Positions 1 through 8,985 of a stretch of DNA of 49,129 bases are shown here, in pieces. Each line of letters begins with the position of its first letter. Position 1 is the first letter of the stretch. The stretch is taken from NCBI GenBank assembly GCA_031284905.1, contig JAITXI010000162.1, positions 1 through 49,129 of the forward strand, read 5' to 3'. The stretch is from Bacteroidales bacterium (GTDB lineage: Bacteria > Bacteroidota > Bacteroidia > Bacteroidales > ML635J-15). The position numbers and the translations under genes were made by a program. Under the pieces are notes generated by a model, which had not been told where the DNA came from, ran no database searches, and worked only from the letters and a program-made list of their open reading frames with translations.

Positions 1-140
1 TAACTAAATCTCATATTGACTTATTAATTTTTGATAAGAAAAAAGTAAATAATAGTATTGATTTTGTTTTTTTAACTGACGTCGGTGAACCAAAAATTGT
101 AAAAACCAAAATTAATAAAATATTAGATTTTCTTTCGTGA
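1..140 (+). CDS. aroB: 3-dehydroquinate synthase, C-terminal fragment (truncated by window start)
   Basis: Open frame from position 3: TKSHIDLLIFDKKKVNNSIDFVFLTDVGEPKIVKTKINKILDFLS*; resembles AroB C-terminus and abuts aroA. Confidence 0.6.
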   Translation, partial: TKSHIDLLIFDKKKVNNSIDFVFLTDVGEPKIVKTKINKILDFLS

Positions 141-1399
141 AAACTGAAATAAAAAATTTATCATTAAAAGAAAAAATTCAAGCAATTCCATCGAAAAGCT
201 ACGAACAACGTGTTTTGCTGGGAGCTTTATTTGCAAGAAAAACTGAAATTCAAAATTTTGGACAATCGAAAGATATTCTTGCAGCGAGAAATATTTTATC
301 CGAATTGGGTTGTAAATTTACTTTTTTTGAAAATAAATTAATTATTAATAGTGAAATAAAAACTTTTCCAAAAATTATAAATTGCAAAGAATCAGGGTTT
401 TTAGCAAGAAGTATAGTTTCAATTATTTCACTTTTCCAGAATAATTTCATTATTACAGGAGAAAATTCTCTTTTACAAAGAAAAATTGCAAATGATTTTG
501 ATTTTTTTCAACAAATGAATTGGGATTGGTCGCATAACAATAATTGTCTGCCAATAATTTTTAAAAATGCAGTTCTTAAAAATGGAAAATATAAAATCCA
601 AAATCCAAAAACTTCTCAATTAATTAGTGGCTTACTTTTTGCGCTACCACTTTTGAGCCAAGATTCCGAATTGTTGATTAAAAATGTTGTAAGTGTTCAA
701 TATATTTATTTAACGATAGAAATATTGAAAAAAGTTGGGATAATAATTGATGATGTAAATAATGAAAAAAATTTTAATATTTTCATTAAAGGTAATCAAA
801 AATATAATTCTGAAAGTTTTAAAATTGAAGGAGATTGGAGCGGAACATCAATCTTAATGGTAGCTGCCGCCTTATCAAAAGATATTTGTATTTCAGGATT
901 AAATAAAAATTCATATCAAGCAGATAAAGCAATTTTAGATATTTTTGATTTAGCAAATATAAAATATTTTTGGGAAAATAAAAATTTGAAGATTTTTCAA
1001 TCTGAAATAAAATCCTTTCAATTTGATGCGGAAAATTGTCCTGATTTAATTCCGGCGCTTTGTGTTTTAGCCTTATTTGCAGAAGGACAATCAAAAATAT
1101 ACGGAGCAAATCGTTTGTTCAATAAAGAATCTTCACGAGGAGAAATTATTGTGAAAGAATTTTTAAAAATTGGAGCAAAAATATTTTTAGATAATAATAA
1201 AATTTGTATTATTGGCAACCAAAAATATAAATCTGCAACTTTGTCATCTCACAATGACCATCGCATAGCAATGGCAGAAATAATTCTTGCACTTAAAATA
1301 AAAAACGGAATTACTATTGATGATACAGAATGCCTTAATAAATCATTTCCTGATTTTTTAAAAAATTTTGAAAGTTTGAGAAAAACAGTAAAATGTTGA
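137..1399 (+). CDS. aroA: 3-phosphoshikimate 1-carboxyvinyltransferase (EPSP synthase)
   Basis: PSKSYEQR near the N-terminus, CPDLIPAL and SHNDHRIAMA motifs; GTG start overlapping the aroB stop. Confidence 0.9.
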   Translation: MKTEIKNLSLKEKIQAIPSKSYEQRVLLGALFARKTEIQNFGQSKDILAARNILSELGCKFTFFENKLIINSEIKTFPKIINCKESGFLARSIVSIISLFQNNFIITGENSLLQRKIANDFDFFQQMNWDWSHNNNCLPIIFKNAVLKNGKYKIQNPKTSQLISGLLFALPLLSQDSELLIKNVVSVQYIYLTIEILKKVGIIIDDVNNEKNFNIFIKGNQKYNSESFKIEGDWSGTSILMVAAALSKDICISGLNKNSYQADKAILDIFDLANIKYFWENKNLKIFQSEIKSFQFDAENCPDLIPALCVLALFAEGQSKIYGANRLFNKESSRGEIIVKEFLKIGAKIFLDNNKICIIGNQKYKSATLSSHNDHRIAMAEIILALKIKNGITIDDTECLNKSFPDFLKNFESLRKTVKC

Positions 1400-1573
1400 A
1401 ATTTTTTAAATTGAATCGTTGTCTGTCGTCCGACAAAGTAGTTTACGCCGTTGGCAGATAAAGACATATATTTCAAGTTCAAAAATCAAAAACAATGTTT
1501 TTTGTTACGTAAATTTATCATTTTCAAAAAACGATAATTTGTTGTAATTTTGCAATTTATTTATAATTCATTA

Positions 1574-2902
1574 ATGAATCAAAAAATATATATTGAAACT
1601 TATGGCTGTCAAATGAATGTCGCTGATTCTGAAACAGTTATGGCTATACTTAAATCAAAAGATTTTTTTGCCGAACAAAATATCGAAAATGCTGATGTTA
1701 TTATACTAAACACTTGTTCTGTACGTGAAAATGCAGAACAACGAATTTGGAATAGATTAGATTTTCTGAAAGGACTAAAAAAACGAAATAAAAAAATTAA
1801 AATCGGAATTATTGGTTGTATGGCTCAACGAATCAGCGAAAAACTTTTAGAACACGAAGCTGTTGATTTCGTTGCAGGACCAGATTCATATCGCTTTTTA
1901 GTTGATTTAATTAACGAAGCCGACTTACATACAAAGGTATCTAACACAAATTTTGATATCAACGAAACTTATTCAGGAATAGAATCTATCAAAGAAAATA
2001 AAAATAAAATTTCCTGTTTCGTCTCAATTACAAGAGGTTGTAATAATTTTTGCACTTATTGTATTGTCCCTTATACCAGAGGGCGAGAACGTAGCCGTAG
2101 TTTAGAAGATATTCTTCACGAAATAAATATTCTTAAATCTTTAAATTATAAAGAAATTACTCTTCTTGGGCAAAATGTCAATTCTTATTTATATAGTACT
2201 TCAAATCAAGATATTAACTTTCCAAAATTAATCTGTAAAGTTGCAGAAACTCTTCCAGATTTAAGAATACGATTTACAACTTCTCACCCAAAAGATATTT
2301 CCAATGATTTGATTTATGCAATTGCCGAAACTCCAAACATTTGTAATCACATTCATTTACCTGTCCAATCCGGAAGTAATAAAATTTTAGATTTGATGAA
2401 TCGAAAATACACCCACGAATTATATCTTGAACGAATAGAAAAAATAAAAACCATAATTCCAAACTGCGGGCTTTCAACAGATATGTTTTGCGGATTTTCA
2501 AACGAAAGCGAACAAGATTTTTTAGAATCTCTGAATTTATTAAAGACTGTTGAATTTGATTCCGCTTTCCTTTTCAAATATTCTGTTCGTGAAGGAACTT
2601 ATGCAGCAAAAAATTTTATTGATGATGTTCCCGAAGAATTAAAAATGGAACGTCTTAATGAAATGATAAAACTTCAAACTTCAATTTCTTTAAAAAAGAA
2701 TACAGAAAAAATTGGAGAAAATTTTGACGTTTTAGTTGAAGGTTTTTCAAAACGTTCTGAAAATGATATGTTTGGAAGAACTGAACATAATAATGTTGTT
2801 GTTTTTCCAAAAAATAACTGTAAAATTGGAACTATTGTTAAAACAAAAATTATTGAAGCGACTTCTGCAACTTTATTAGGTAAAGTAGTTATTGATAAAT
2901 AA
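1574..2902 (+). CDS. miaB: tRNA-2-methylthio-N6-dimethylallyladenosine synthase
   Basis: IYIETYGCQMNVADSE N-terminus, radical SAM CNNFCTYC motif, TRAM-like C-terminus. Start placed at the internal ATG (MNQKIYIETYGCQ). Confidence 0.93.
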   Translation: MNQKIYIETYGCQMNVADSETVMAILKSKDFFAEQNIENADVIILNTCSVRENAEQRIWNRLDFLKGLKKRNKKIKIGIIGCMAQRISEKLLEHEAVDFVAGPDSYRFLVDLINEADLHTKVSNTNFDINETYSGIESIKENKNKISCFVSITRGCNNFCTYCIVPYTRGRERSRSLEDILHEINILKSLNYKEITLLGQNVNSYLYSTSNQDINFPKLICKVAETLPDLRIRFTTSHPKDISNDLIYAIAETPNICNHIHLPVQSGSNKILDLMNRKYTHELYLERIEKIKTIIPNCGLSTDMFCGFSNESEQDFLESLNLLKTVEFDSAFLFKYSVREGTYAAKNFIDDVPEELKMERLNEMIKLQTSISLKKNTEKIGENFDVLVEGFSKRSENDMFGRTEHNNVVVFPKNNCKIGTIVKTKIIEATSATLLGKVVIDK

Positions 2903-2917
2903 ACTAATGATGAAAAA

Positions 2918-3031
2918 TTTTGTGTTGCGTAAATTATTAGTCCTACAAGGACAACATTTTATTATCAGTAGATTTCAGCCTACGGATATGAAGTAACCAT
3001 ATCGCATAAATTCTGTAAGAACAGCACAAAA
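2918..3031. repeat. MITE-like intergenic element with imperfect terminal inverted repeats and internal hairpins
   Basis: TTTTGTGTTG (2918-2927) vs CAGCACAAAA (3022-3031): 9/10 inverted match; internal GTCCtacaaGGAC and CTGTaagaACAG hairpins. Confidence 0.45.
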
Positions 3032-3079
3032 TATCAATATATGTAAAAAATTTGCTTAAACAATCCGAAAAAATCACAA

Positions 3080-4123
3080 ATGTATAACTTTAGGAATATT
3101 ACTCTTTCTCACATAACTAAAATCATTGAAGATTTTGGAGAAAAAAAATTTCGAGCCACTCAAATTAACGAATGGATTTGGAAAAAAAATATTTCTGATT
3201 TTAATCAATTGTCAAACATTCCTGAAAACCTCATTAAATTTCTACAATCAAATTATTTTTTAGATAATTTAAAAATTGATTTTCATATCTCATCAAAAGA
3301 TCGAACTACAAAATGCCTTTTTAAAACTATTGACAATCTTTTCCTCGAAGGAGTTCTTATCCCTTCTGACGACAGAATTACTGCCTGTATTTCTTCTCAA
3401 ATTGGCTGTGCTTTGAATTGCGATTTTTGTGCAACCGGCAAACTCGGATTTTCAAGAAATCTTAGTATCGGAGAAATTTACGATGAAGTTTTTATTATAA
3501 ATAGTTTATCTATATCTCTATTTAACAAACAATTATCAAATGTTGTAATAATGGGAATGGGCGAACCTTTATTAAATTATGAAAATATATTGGCTGCCAT
3601 AAACATTATTACTTCTAATATTGGAATGAATATGTCGCCACAAAGAATTACACTTTCAACTGCAGGAATTGCTCCAAAAATTATTCAACTTGCCGATGAT
3701 AATATTAAATTTAATCTCTCTATTTCGCTTCATTCTGCCGACAATATAATTAGAAGTAAAATTATGCCCATCAACAACAAATATTATCTTCAAGATTTAT
3801 CGGATGCTATTTCCTATTTTTACAAAAAAACGAATATCAGAATTACATACGAATATTTGTTGCTCAATAATATAAACAATAGCATTGATGATGCAAAAAA
3901 ACTTGCAAAATTTACAAAAATTTCGCCATGTAAAATAAATTTGATAAATTATAATTCAACTGAAAAGAGTAATTATTCAAAATCTGAAGAAGAAAAAACT
4001 GAAAAATTTAAAGATTTTCTTGAATCAAAAAATTTGATTGTAACTGTCAGAAAATCAAAAGGTAGCGATATAGCTGCTGCTTGTGGACAATTAATAGCTC
4101 AAAAAAATAATCTTTTAATTTAA
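3080..4123 (+). CDS. rlmN: 23S rRNA (adenine(2503)-C(2))-methyltransferase
   Basis: GCALNCDFCATGKLGFSRNL radical SAM motif, VVIMGMGEPLLNYENI, RITLSTAGI. Confidence 0.93.
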   Translation: MYNFRNITLSHITKIIEDFGEKKFRATQINEWIWKKNISDFNQLSNIPENLIKFLQSNYFLDNLKIDFHISSKDRTTKCLFKTIDNLFLEGVLIPSDDRITACISSQIGCALNCDFCATGKLGFSRNLSIGEIYDEVFIINSLSISLFNKQLSNVVIMGMGEPLLNYENILAAINIITSNIGMNMSPQRITLSTAGIAPKIIQLADDNIKFNLSISLHSADNIIRSKIMPINNKYYLQDLSDAISYFYKKTNIRITYEYLLLNNINNSIDDAKKLAKFTKISPCKINLINYNSTEKSNYSKSEEEKTEKFKDFLESKNLIVTVRKSKGSDIAAACGQLIAQKNNLLI

Positions 4124-5781
4124 TGATAGAATATTTGAAAAATATTTTCCTTTTTGACCCAAAAACACCTTTAGGCTTTACAAGTTTATATTTTTGGATA
4201 TTTTTTACAATTGTATTTCTTGGTTATTATCTTATTAATAAAAATAATTTCATTCGCTCTCTATATTTATTATTAGTAAGTTTATTTTTTTATTATAAAA
4301 CTAGCGGTGTATTTTTTATTCTCTTAATATTCAGTACATTATTTAATTATTGGTTTGGAAATATCATTTATAATAAAGAAAAAATAAGTTCAAAAAAAAT
4401 ATTTTTAGCATTAAGTATATTTGTAAATTTATTAGTTTTATCATATTTTAAATATACTTTTTTTATTATTGGAACGATAAATCATATTTTTGGGACAAAT
4501 ATTATTCCCTACGATTATATAATGGATTTTGTGAATATTTTTAGTGGTTCAAATTTTAATGTTTCAAAAATTTTATTACCTGCAGGAATATCTTTTTATA
4601 TGTTTCAAACGATGTCATATACCATTGATATTTACAAAAACAAAATTGTTCCGGTAAAAAATATTGTGGATTTTGGTTTTTTTGTGTCTTTTTTCCCTTT
4701 ACTTGTCGCGGGTCCAATTTTACGAGCTTCCGAATTTATTCCTCAAATATATAAAAAATTCCAGCTTTCAAGATATGAATTTGGAATGGCAATTTTTTTA
4801 ATCCTGAAAGGCTTTGTAAAAAAAATAATGATTGGCGACTATCTTGCCGTAAATTTCATTGATAGAGTTTTTTCAAATCCGGCTCGTTATTCGGGTTTTG
4901 AAAATTTTATGGCAACAATTTCATATTCTTTACAAGTTTATATGGATTTTTCAGCTTATTCAGATATTGCAATTGGTATCGCTTTATTAATGGGTTTCCG
5001 GATTCCTGCAAATTTTAATTCTCCGTATAAAGCTAAAAATGTTGGTGATTTTTGGAAACGTTGGCATATTTCGCTATCATCTTGGTTAAAAGATTATTTG
5101 TATATTCCTTTAGGTGGAAATAGAAACGCTTCTACCGGAACGTTTGTAAATATAGGATTGTTTTTTTTGATTTTCGGATTAATGGCTAAAAATTTATATG
5201 TCAGTTTAATTTTATTAATAATTCCGCTATTTTTATTCATTTTATCTTATTTTGTACCAAAAACAAAAAAATTCATTATAACAAATACTAATTTAATGAT
5301 TACCATGTTATTAGGTGGGTTATGGCATGGTTCAAGTTGGAATTTTTTAATTTGGGGCGGATTAAATGGCGCTGGGATTGTTGTATATAAATTATGGAAA
5401 AAAATTAGTCCTTATGAAAAGATAAATCGTTGGTGGGCATATGTAATAAAAATAGTTATTACATTTTCGTTCATCACTTTTACAAGAATCTTTTTCAGAG
5501 CAAAAGATTTAGAAACGGCAAAATCACTTATGTCGCAAATTTGGAATAACTTCAATATTTCCGGAATTTCTAAAATAATTACAGGCTATTACAAAATTTG
5601 GATAATTTTAATTTTAGGATTTGCTTCTCATTGGTTAAGTTATGATTTAAAAAATAAATGGAAGGATAAATTTATAAATGCTCCACATTGGGTTCAAGTA
5701 ATAATTGTTGTTTTAACAATTTTTATTGTTTATCAATCCATTTGTTCTGATATGCAAGCATTTATTTATTTCCAATTTTAA
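4123..5781 (+). CDS. MBOAT family O-acyltransferase (AlgI-like)
   Basis: Multi-TM protein with PLLVAGPILRASEFIPQ, FWKRWHISLSSWLKDYLYIPLGGNR, LGGLWHGSSWNFLIWGGLNG. Confidence 0.88.
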   Translation: MIEYLKNIFLFDPKTPLGFTSLYFWIFFTIVFLGYYLINKNNFIRSLYLLLVSLFFYYKTSGVFFILLIFSTLFNYWFGNIIYNKEKISSKKIFLALSIFVNLLVLSYFKYTFFIIGTINHIFGTNIIPYDYIMDFVNIFSGSNFNVSKILLPAGISFYMFQTMSYTIDIYKNKIVPVKNIVDFGFFVSFFPLLVAGPILRASEFIPQIYKKFQLSRYEFGMAIFLILKGFVKKIMIGDYLAVNFIDRVFSNPARYSGFENFMATISYSLQVYMDFSAYSDIAIGIALLMGFRIPANFNSPYKAKNVGDFWKRWHISLSSWLKDYLYIPLGGNRNASTGTFVNIGLFFLIFGLMAKNLYVSLILLIIPLFLFILSYFVPKTKKFIITNTNLMITMLLGGLWHGSSWNFLIWGGLNGAGIVVYKLWKKISPYEKINRWWAYVIKIVITFSFITFTRIFFRAKDLETAKSLMSQIWNNFNISGISKIITGYYKIWIILILGFASHWLSYDLKNKWKDKFINAPHWVQVIIVVLTIFIVYQSICSDMQAFIYFQF

Positions 5782-5859
5782 TGGAAAATTTCAACAAATA
5801 ACTATAAAAAATGCTAATAAGTTACGAAATTTTGTAATATTAAAGGTCTGCTTCCAATA

Positions 5860-6150
5860 CTGTTTTCAAGGTCAATCATGGCAATCGTTCCGAAAACAGA
5901 ACGTTTGCACATCCATCGCATTCCTTGCCCCGAACCCGTTCTTCTTTGAATTGTTGTTTTTGCAATTGTGCTTTTTCCGATTCTACAAAGCTGTCTGTTT
6001 CGGTGATTTCCCCAATAATTTTTCGGTTATCTTGACCGACCATTTTTTCTCGGGCTTCCATTTGCTGGTAACTTCATACAAATAATAGTTTCTATTGATG
6101 CAACGCTGTTCTGTGCCTTCGCGTTTTTGGTATAACAGCAAATCCGGCTG
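5860..6150 (-). pseudogene. Decayed transposase fragment (IS4/IS1634-like N-terminal region)
   Basis: Minus-strand frames pieced across frameshifts: LLLYQKREGTEQRCINRNYYLYEVTSKWKPEKKWSVKITEKLLGK / ITETDSFVESEKAQLQKQQFKEERVRGKE; locally higher GC; no intact ORF. Confidence 0.5.
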
Positions 6151-6295
6151 TGTTGATTTTTTCGGTTACACATTTTTTTATTTTTTTAACAATATTACGT
6201 AAATACATGATTATTAAATTACAAAAAAAAATTATAACTCCAAATAGATTAACGACTCTTTTTTACTATTACGTATTAGTGGAAAATGTTAGGGT

Positions 6296-7495
6296 TTAAA
6301 TTTTATCAGCAAAATTCCGACCAAAATTTACCAATTCTTCAATTTGGTTAGTATCAGGTTTGAATTTCATTTTTATCAACGGAATTTCAGTTTTTAGTTT
6401 TAATAAATTTAGATTTGCCGTAATAATTTCTGCTGCTTCTCCACTCCAACCAAACGAACCGAAAGCAACGGCAAGTTTTCCTTTATCGCGAATAGGATTT
6501 ATAATTGCAAAAAGTTTATAAACTTGAAGTAAAGCGTTTTGATTAATTGTCGGGCAACCAACTAATAAAGCATCTGCTAAAACAATTTTCTGTTCAATTT
6601 CGCCTAAATCCATTTTCTCAATATCTAAAACTTCAACGTTGATATTAGCTTTTTTGATTCCTATTGCAATATTTTCAGCCATTATTTTTGTATATCCGTA
6701 AGCCGAAACGTAAAGTATTAATGCTGTTTTTGAATTATGTTCGGTTGTTGCCAAATATTCTTTAGATAATTTTTTTGATAAGTCAATAATTTTCTTTGAA
6801 TAAGAGCGAAGAATAGGACCGTGTCCAGGAGCTATCATCTTGATTTCTAAATTTTCAATTTTTTCAATTGCTTTAACAAAAAATTTACTAAAAGGTTTCA
6901 GAATGCAATCAAAATAATATTTAAAAGCATCGTAATAATCGCCTGCTAAATCGTCAAACATTTCATCTTTACAGAAATGAGCGCCAAAAGAATCACAAGT
7001 AAAGAGAATTTTATCTTCCACTAAATATGAGTAAATTGAATCAGGCCAATGTAAATTTGGAGCAGAAATAAATTTTATTGTTGCATCGCCTAAATCTAAT
7101 TCATCTCCTTCTTTTACAATTTGATATTTAAATTTTGTTTCATGTAAATCTTGTAAGTATCTGATAGCCTGACCACTACCCAAAATAATTGCATTCGGAC
7201 AAATTTCTAAAAGTTTACTTAAACTTCCGGAATGGTCTGGTTCTGTATGGTTTAAAATTATGTAAGAAACTTCAGCCGGATTACAAACTTTTTTTACTTT
7301 CTCAAGGTAAATATCTGAAAATTTTGCCTTAGCAGTTTCAACAATTACTTTTTTCTGTGCATTGATAAAATATGAATTATATGTTGTTCCATATTTTGTT
7401 TCCATCACAACATCGAAAGTTGTTATATCATAGTCATAAATTCCAATCCAAGATACTCTTTCGTTAAGTTTTAGAATTTTATTTATATCTTTCAT
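6296..7495 (-). CDS. FprA-type flavodiiron protein (A-type flavoprotein; O2/NO reductase family)
   Basis: Metallo-beta-lactamase HTEPDHSGS diiron motif, PGHGPILR, C-terminal flavodoxin domain (ALILYVSAYGYTKIMAENIA). Confidence 0.9.
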   Translation of the reverse strand: MKDINKILKLNERVSWIGIYDYDITTFDVVMETKYGTTYNSYFINAQKKVIVETAKAKFSDIYLEKVKKVCNPAEVSYIILNHTEPDHSGSLSKLLEICPNAIILGSGQAIRYLQDLHETKFKYQIVKEGDELDLGDATIKFISAPNLHWPDSIYSYLVEDKILFTCDSFGAHFCKDEMFDDLAGDYYDAFKYYFDCILKPFSKFFVKAIEKIENLEIKMIAPGHGPILRSYSKKIIDLSKKLSKEYLATTEHNSKTALILYVSAYGYTKIMAENIAIGIKKANINVEVLDIEKMDLGEIEQKIVLADALLVGCPTINQNALLQVYKLFAIINPIRDKGKLAVAFGSFGWSGEAAEIITANLNLLKLKTEIPLIKMKFKPDTNQIEELVNFGRNFADKI

Positions 7496-7529
7496 ATCTT
7501 TAATTTAATAAATATTATTTTTTAATTTG

Positions 7530-7537
7530 CAAATTTA
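7530..7537 (-). promoter_or_regulatory. Bacteroidetes -7 promoter element (TAAATTTG) upstream of flavodiiron gene
   Basis: Plus-strand CAAATTTA, reverse complement matches TAnnTTTG. Confidence 0.5.
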
Positions 7538-7553
7538 CTGTAATTTTATAATA

Positions 7554-7585
7554 ATTACAAATTTATTTATTGATAAATTTGTAAT
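7554..7585. promoter_or_regulatory. 13-bp perfect inverted repeat containing an FNR-like half site (TTGATAAAT)
   Basis: ATTACAAATTTAT-TTATTG-ATAAATTTGTAAT upstream of the flavodiiron gene. Confidence 0.5.
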
Positions 7586-7720
7586 TATTTTAGATAAAAA
7601 TTATAAAAACATAAGTTTATAAAACGCTGATTATTGCGAGGAAACAGTTTGATGCTGTGTTTTTTATATTTAATATTTTTGCTTGTTTTCATAAAATACC
7701 TGTCTCCCTTAAAAATCTTT

Positions 7721-8836
7721 TTATCCAATATTACTAAAGAGTTTCAGAGTTTCCGGTTTCAAAATTTCAATAGCCTTATTATTGATAGCAATAATATTAT
7801 CTTTTTTCAATTCGGCGAGTATTCTAACTAAATTTTCTGTTGCCAAACCCGAAAATTCTGCAATTTCTTTTCTTGAAATTATTGTGTCGATAAAATTACT
7901 CTCAAAAACTTTTTCAGACAAATATAATAAAGTATCACAAACTCTTCCTAATGCCTGTTTGTTTGAAATTGCTCCAAGTTTATTATAAACATTTTGTAAA
8001 GAATTTGAATATAATTTCATTATTTCCATAGCAAATTTCGGATTCGATTTTATAATTTTATCAAAATTAGATCTTTCAATTATATAAACTTTCGAAGTAA
8101 CCATTGCCACACAACTAAAATGATAATAATTATCTCCATACAAACTCGAAAGTCCGATTATACTATAAGGTTTTGTAATTTTAAAAATATGATTTTTATG
8201 AGAATTTTCAACAAGAGCTTTTAATAAACCTTCCTTTAAAATCATTATGAAAGAAGCAAAAGTTCCTTGTTTGCAAATAATTTCATCTTTTTTTAAATCA
8301 ATAGGAACTTTAATTATTTTTTCAATATCTTTATCCGTTAAAAATAAATCTTTTAGATAATTAGTAAAATTTGTTTCTTGAAAATTTTCATTATTTTTAC
8401 CTTCCGATTTTTTTGAAAATAATTCTTTAAGTTTTCTGTAAGATATATATTGGTTAATTTTTTCAACAATAGTTTGAAACAAACGATTTTCTTCATCAAG
8501 GAAAATACGTTTTTCAGTTCTTACAGGCTTTACGTAACATAAAGAAATTTCACCGACAACAGAATCGTTAATAATTAAATCGGCAGAAACATTTAATTCC
8601 GATTTTTTATAATTTTCCGATTCAACTTCCAGATTGAAAATTGAAATTTTTATTTTACAAATATCCGGATAACGCCAACCAATAGGAATGACTTTAATCA
8701 ATTGTGATAAAACAGAAAATAAATCAGAATTAAAATCTTTAAGAACAAAATCTACATTATATAGACACTCTAATTCTTTTTCCTTTTTATCCAAAAGGTT
8801 TACAACGTTATCAAAATTTTCATTGTTATTGAACAT
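7721..8836 (-). CDS. Crp/Fnr family transcriptional regulator with an additional N-terminal domain
   Basis: cNMP-binding-like region (LKKDEIICKQGTFASFIMILKEGLLKAL) and C-terminal Crp HTH (TIISRKEIAEFSGLATENLVRILAELKKDNII); ~150-aa N-terminal extension with GWRYPDICKIKI. Start moved to the ATG at 8836 (MFNNNENF). Confidence 0.85.
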   Translation of the reverse strand: MFNNNENFDNVVNLLDKKEKELECLYNVDFVLKDFNSDLFSVLSQLIKVIPIGWRYPDICKIKISIFNLEVESENYKKSELNVSADLIINDSVVGEISLCYVKPVRTEKRIFLDEENRLFQTIVEKINQYISYRKLKELFSKKSEGKNNENFQETNFTNYLKDLFLTDKDIEKIIKVPIDLKKDEIICKQGTFASFIMILKEGLLKALVENSHKNHIFKITKPYSIIGLSSLYGDNYYHFSCVAMVTSKVYIIERSNFDKIIKSNPKFAMEIMKLYSNSLQNVYNKLGAISNKQALGRVCDTLLYLSEKVFESNFIDTIISRKEIAEFSGLATENLVRILAELKKDNIIAINNKAIEILKPETLKLFSNIG

Positions 8837-8853
8837 AAAAAACAATTTCAAAG

Positions 8854-8861
8854 CAAAATTA
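8854..8861 (-). promoter_or_regulatory. Bacteroidetes -7 promoter element (TAATTTTG) of the Crp/Fnr regulator
   Basis: Plus-strand CAAAATTA just upstream of the 8836 ATG. Confidence 0.45.
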
Positions 8862-8890
8862 CATCAAAAAAATGAAAATTAAAAATTTTG

Positions 8891-8908
8891 AATTGATAAA
8901 TATCAATT
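8891..8908. promoter_or_regulatory. FNR-type palindrome AATTGAT-AAAT-ATCAATT
   Basis: Exact match to the Crp/Fnr-superfamily FNR consensus TTGAT-N4-ATCAA, in the divergent intergenic region. Confidence 0.6.
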
Positions 8909-8961
8909 GAAATTATTAAAAAGAAGATATTGAAAATTATATTATATACAAAAATAAGTGT

Positions 8962-8969
8962 TAAATTTG
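8962..8969 (+). promoter_or_regulatory. Bacteroidetes -7 promoter element (TAAATTTG) upstream of gdhA
   Basis: TAnnTTTG match 17 nt upstream of the start codon. Confidence 0.5.
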
Positions 8970-8985
8970 CATAAAATTTTACAAA

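Noticed and set aside
5726-6085. 119-aa plus-strand ORF
   Set aside because: Overlaps the MBOAT stop and is antisense to the transposase relic; low-complexity translation with no family features.
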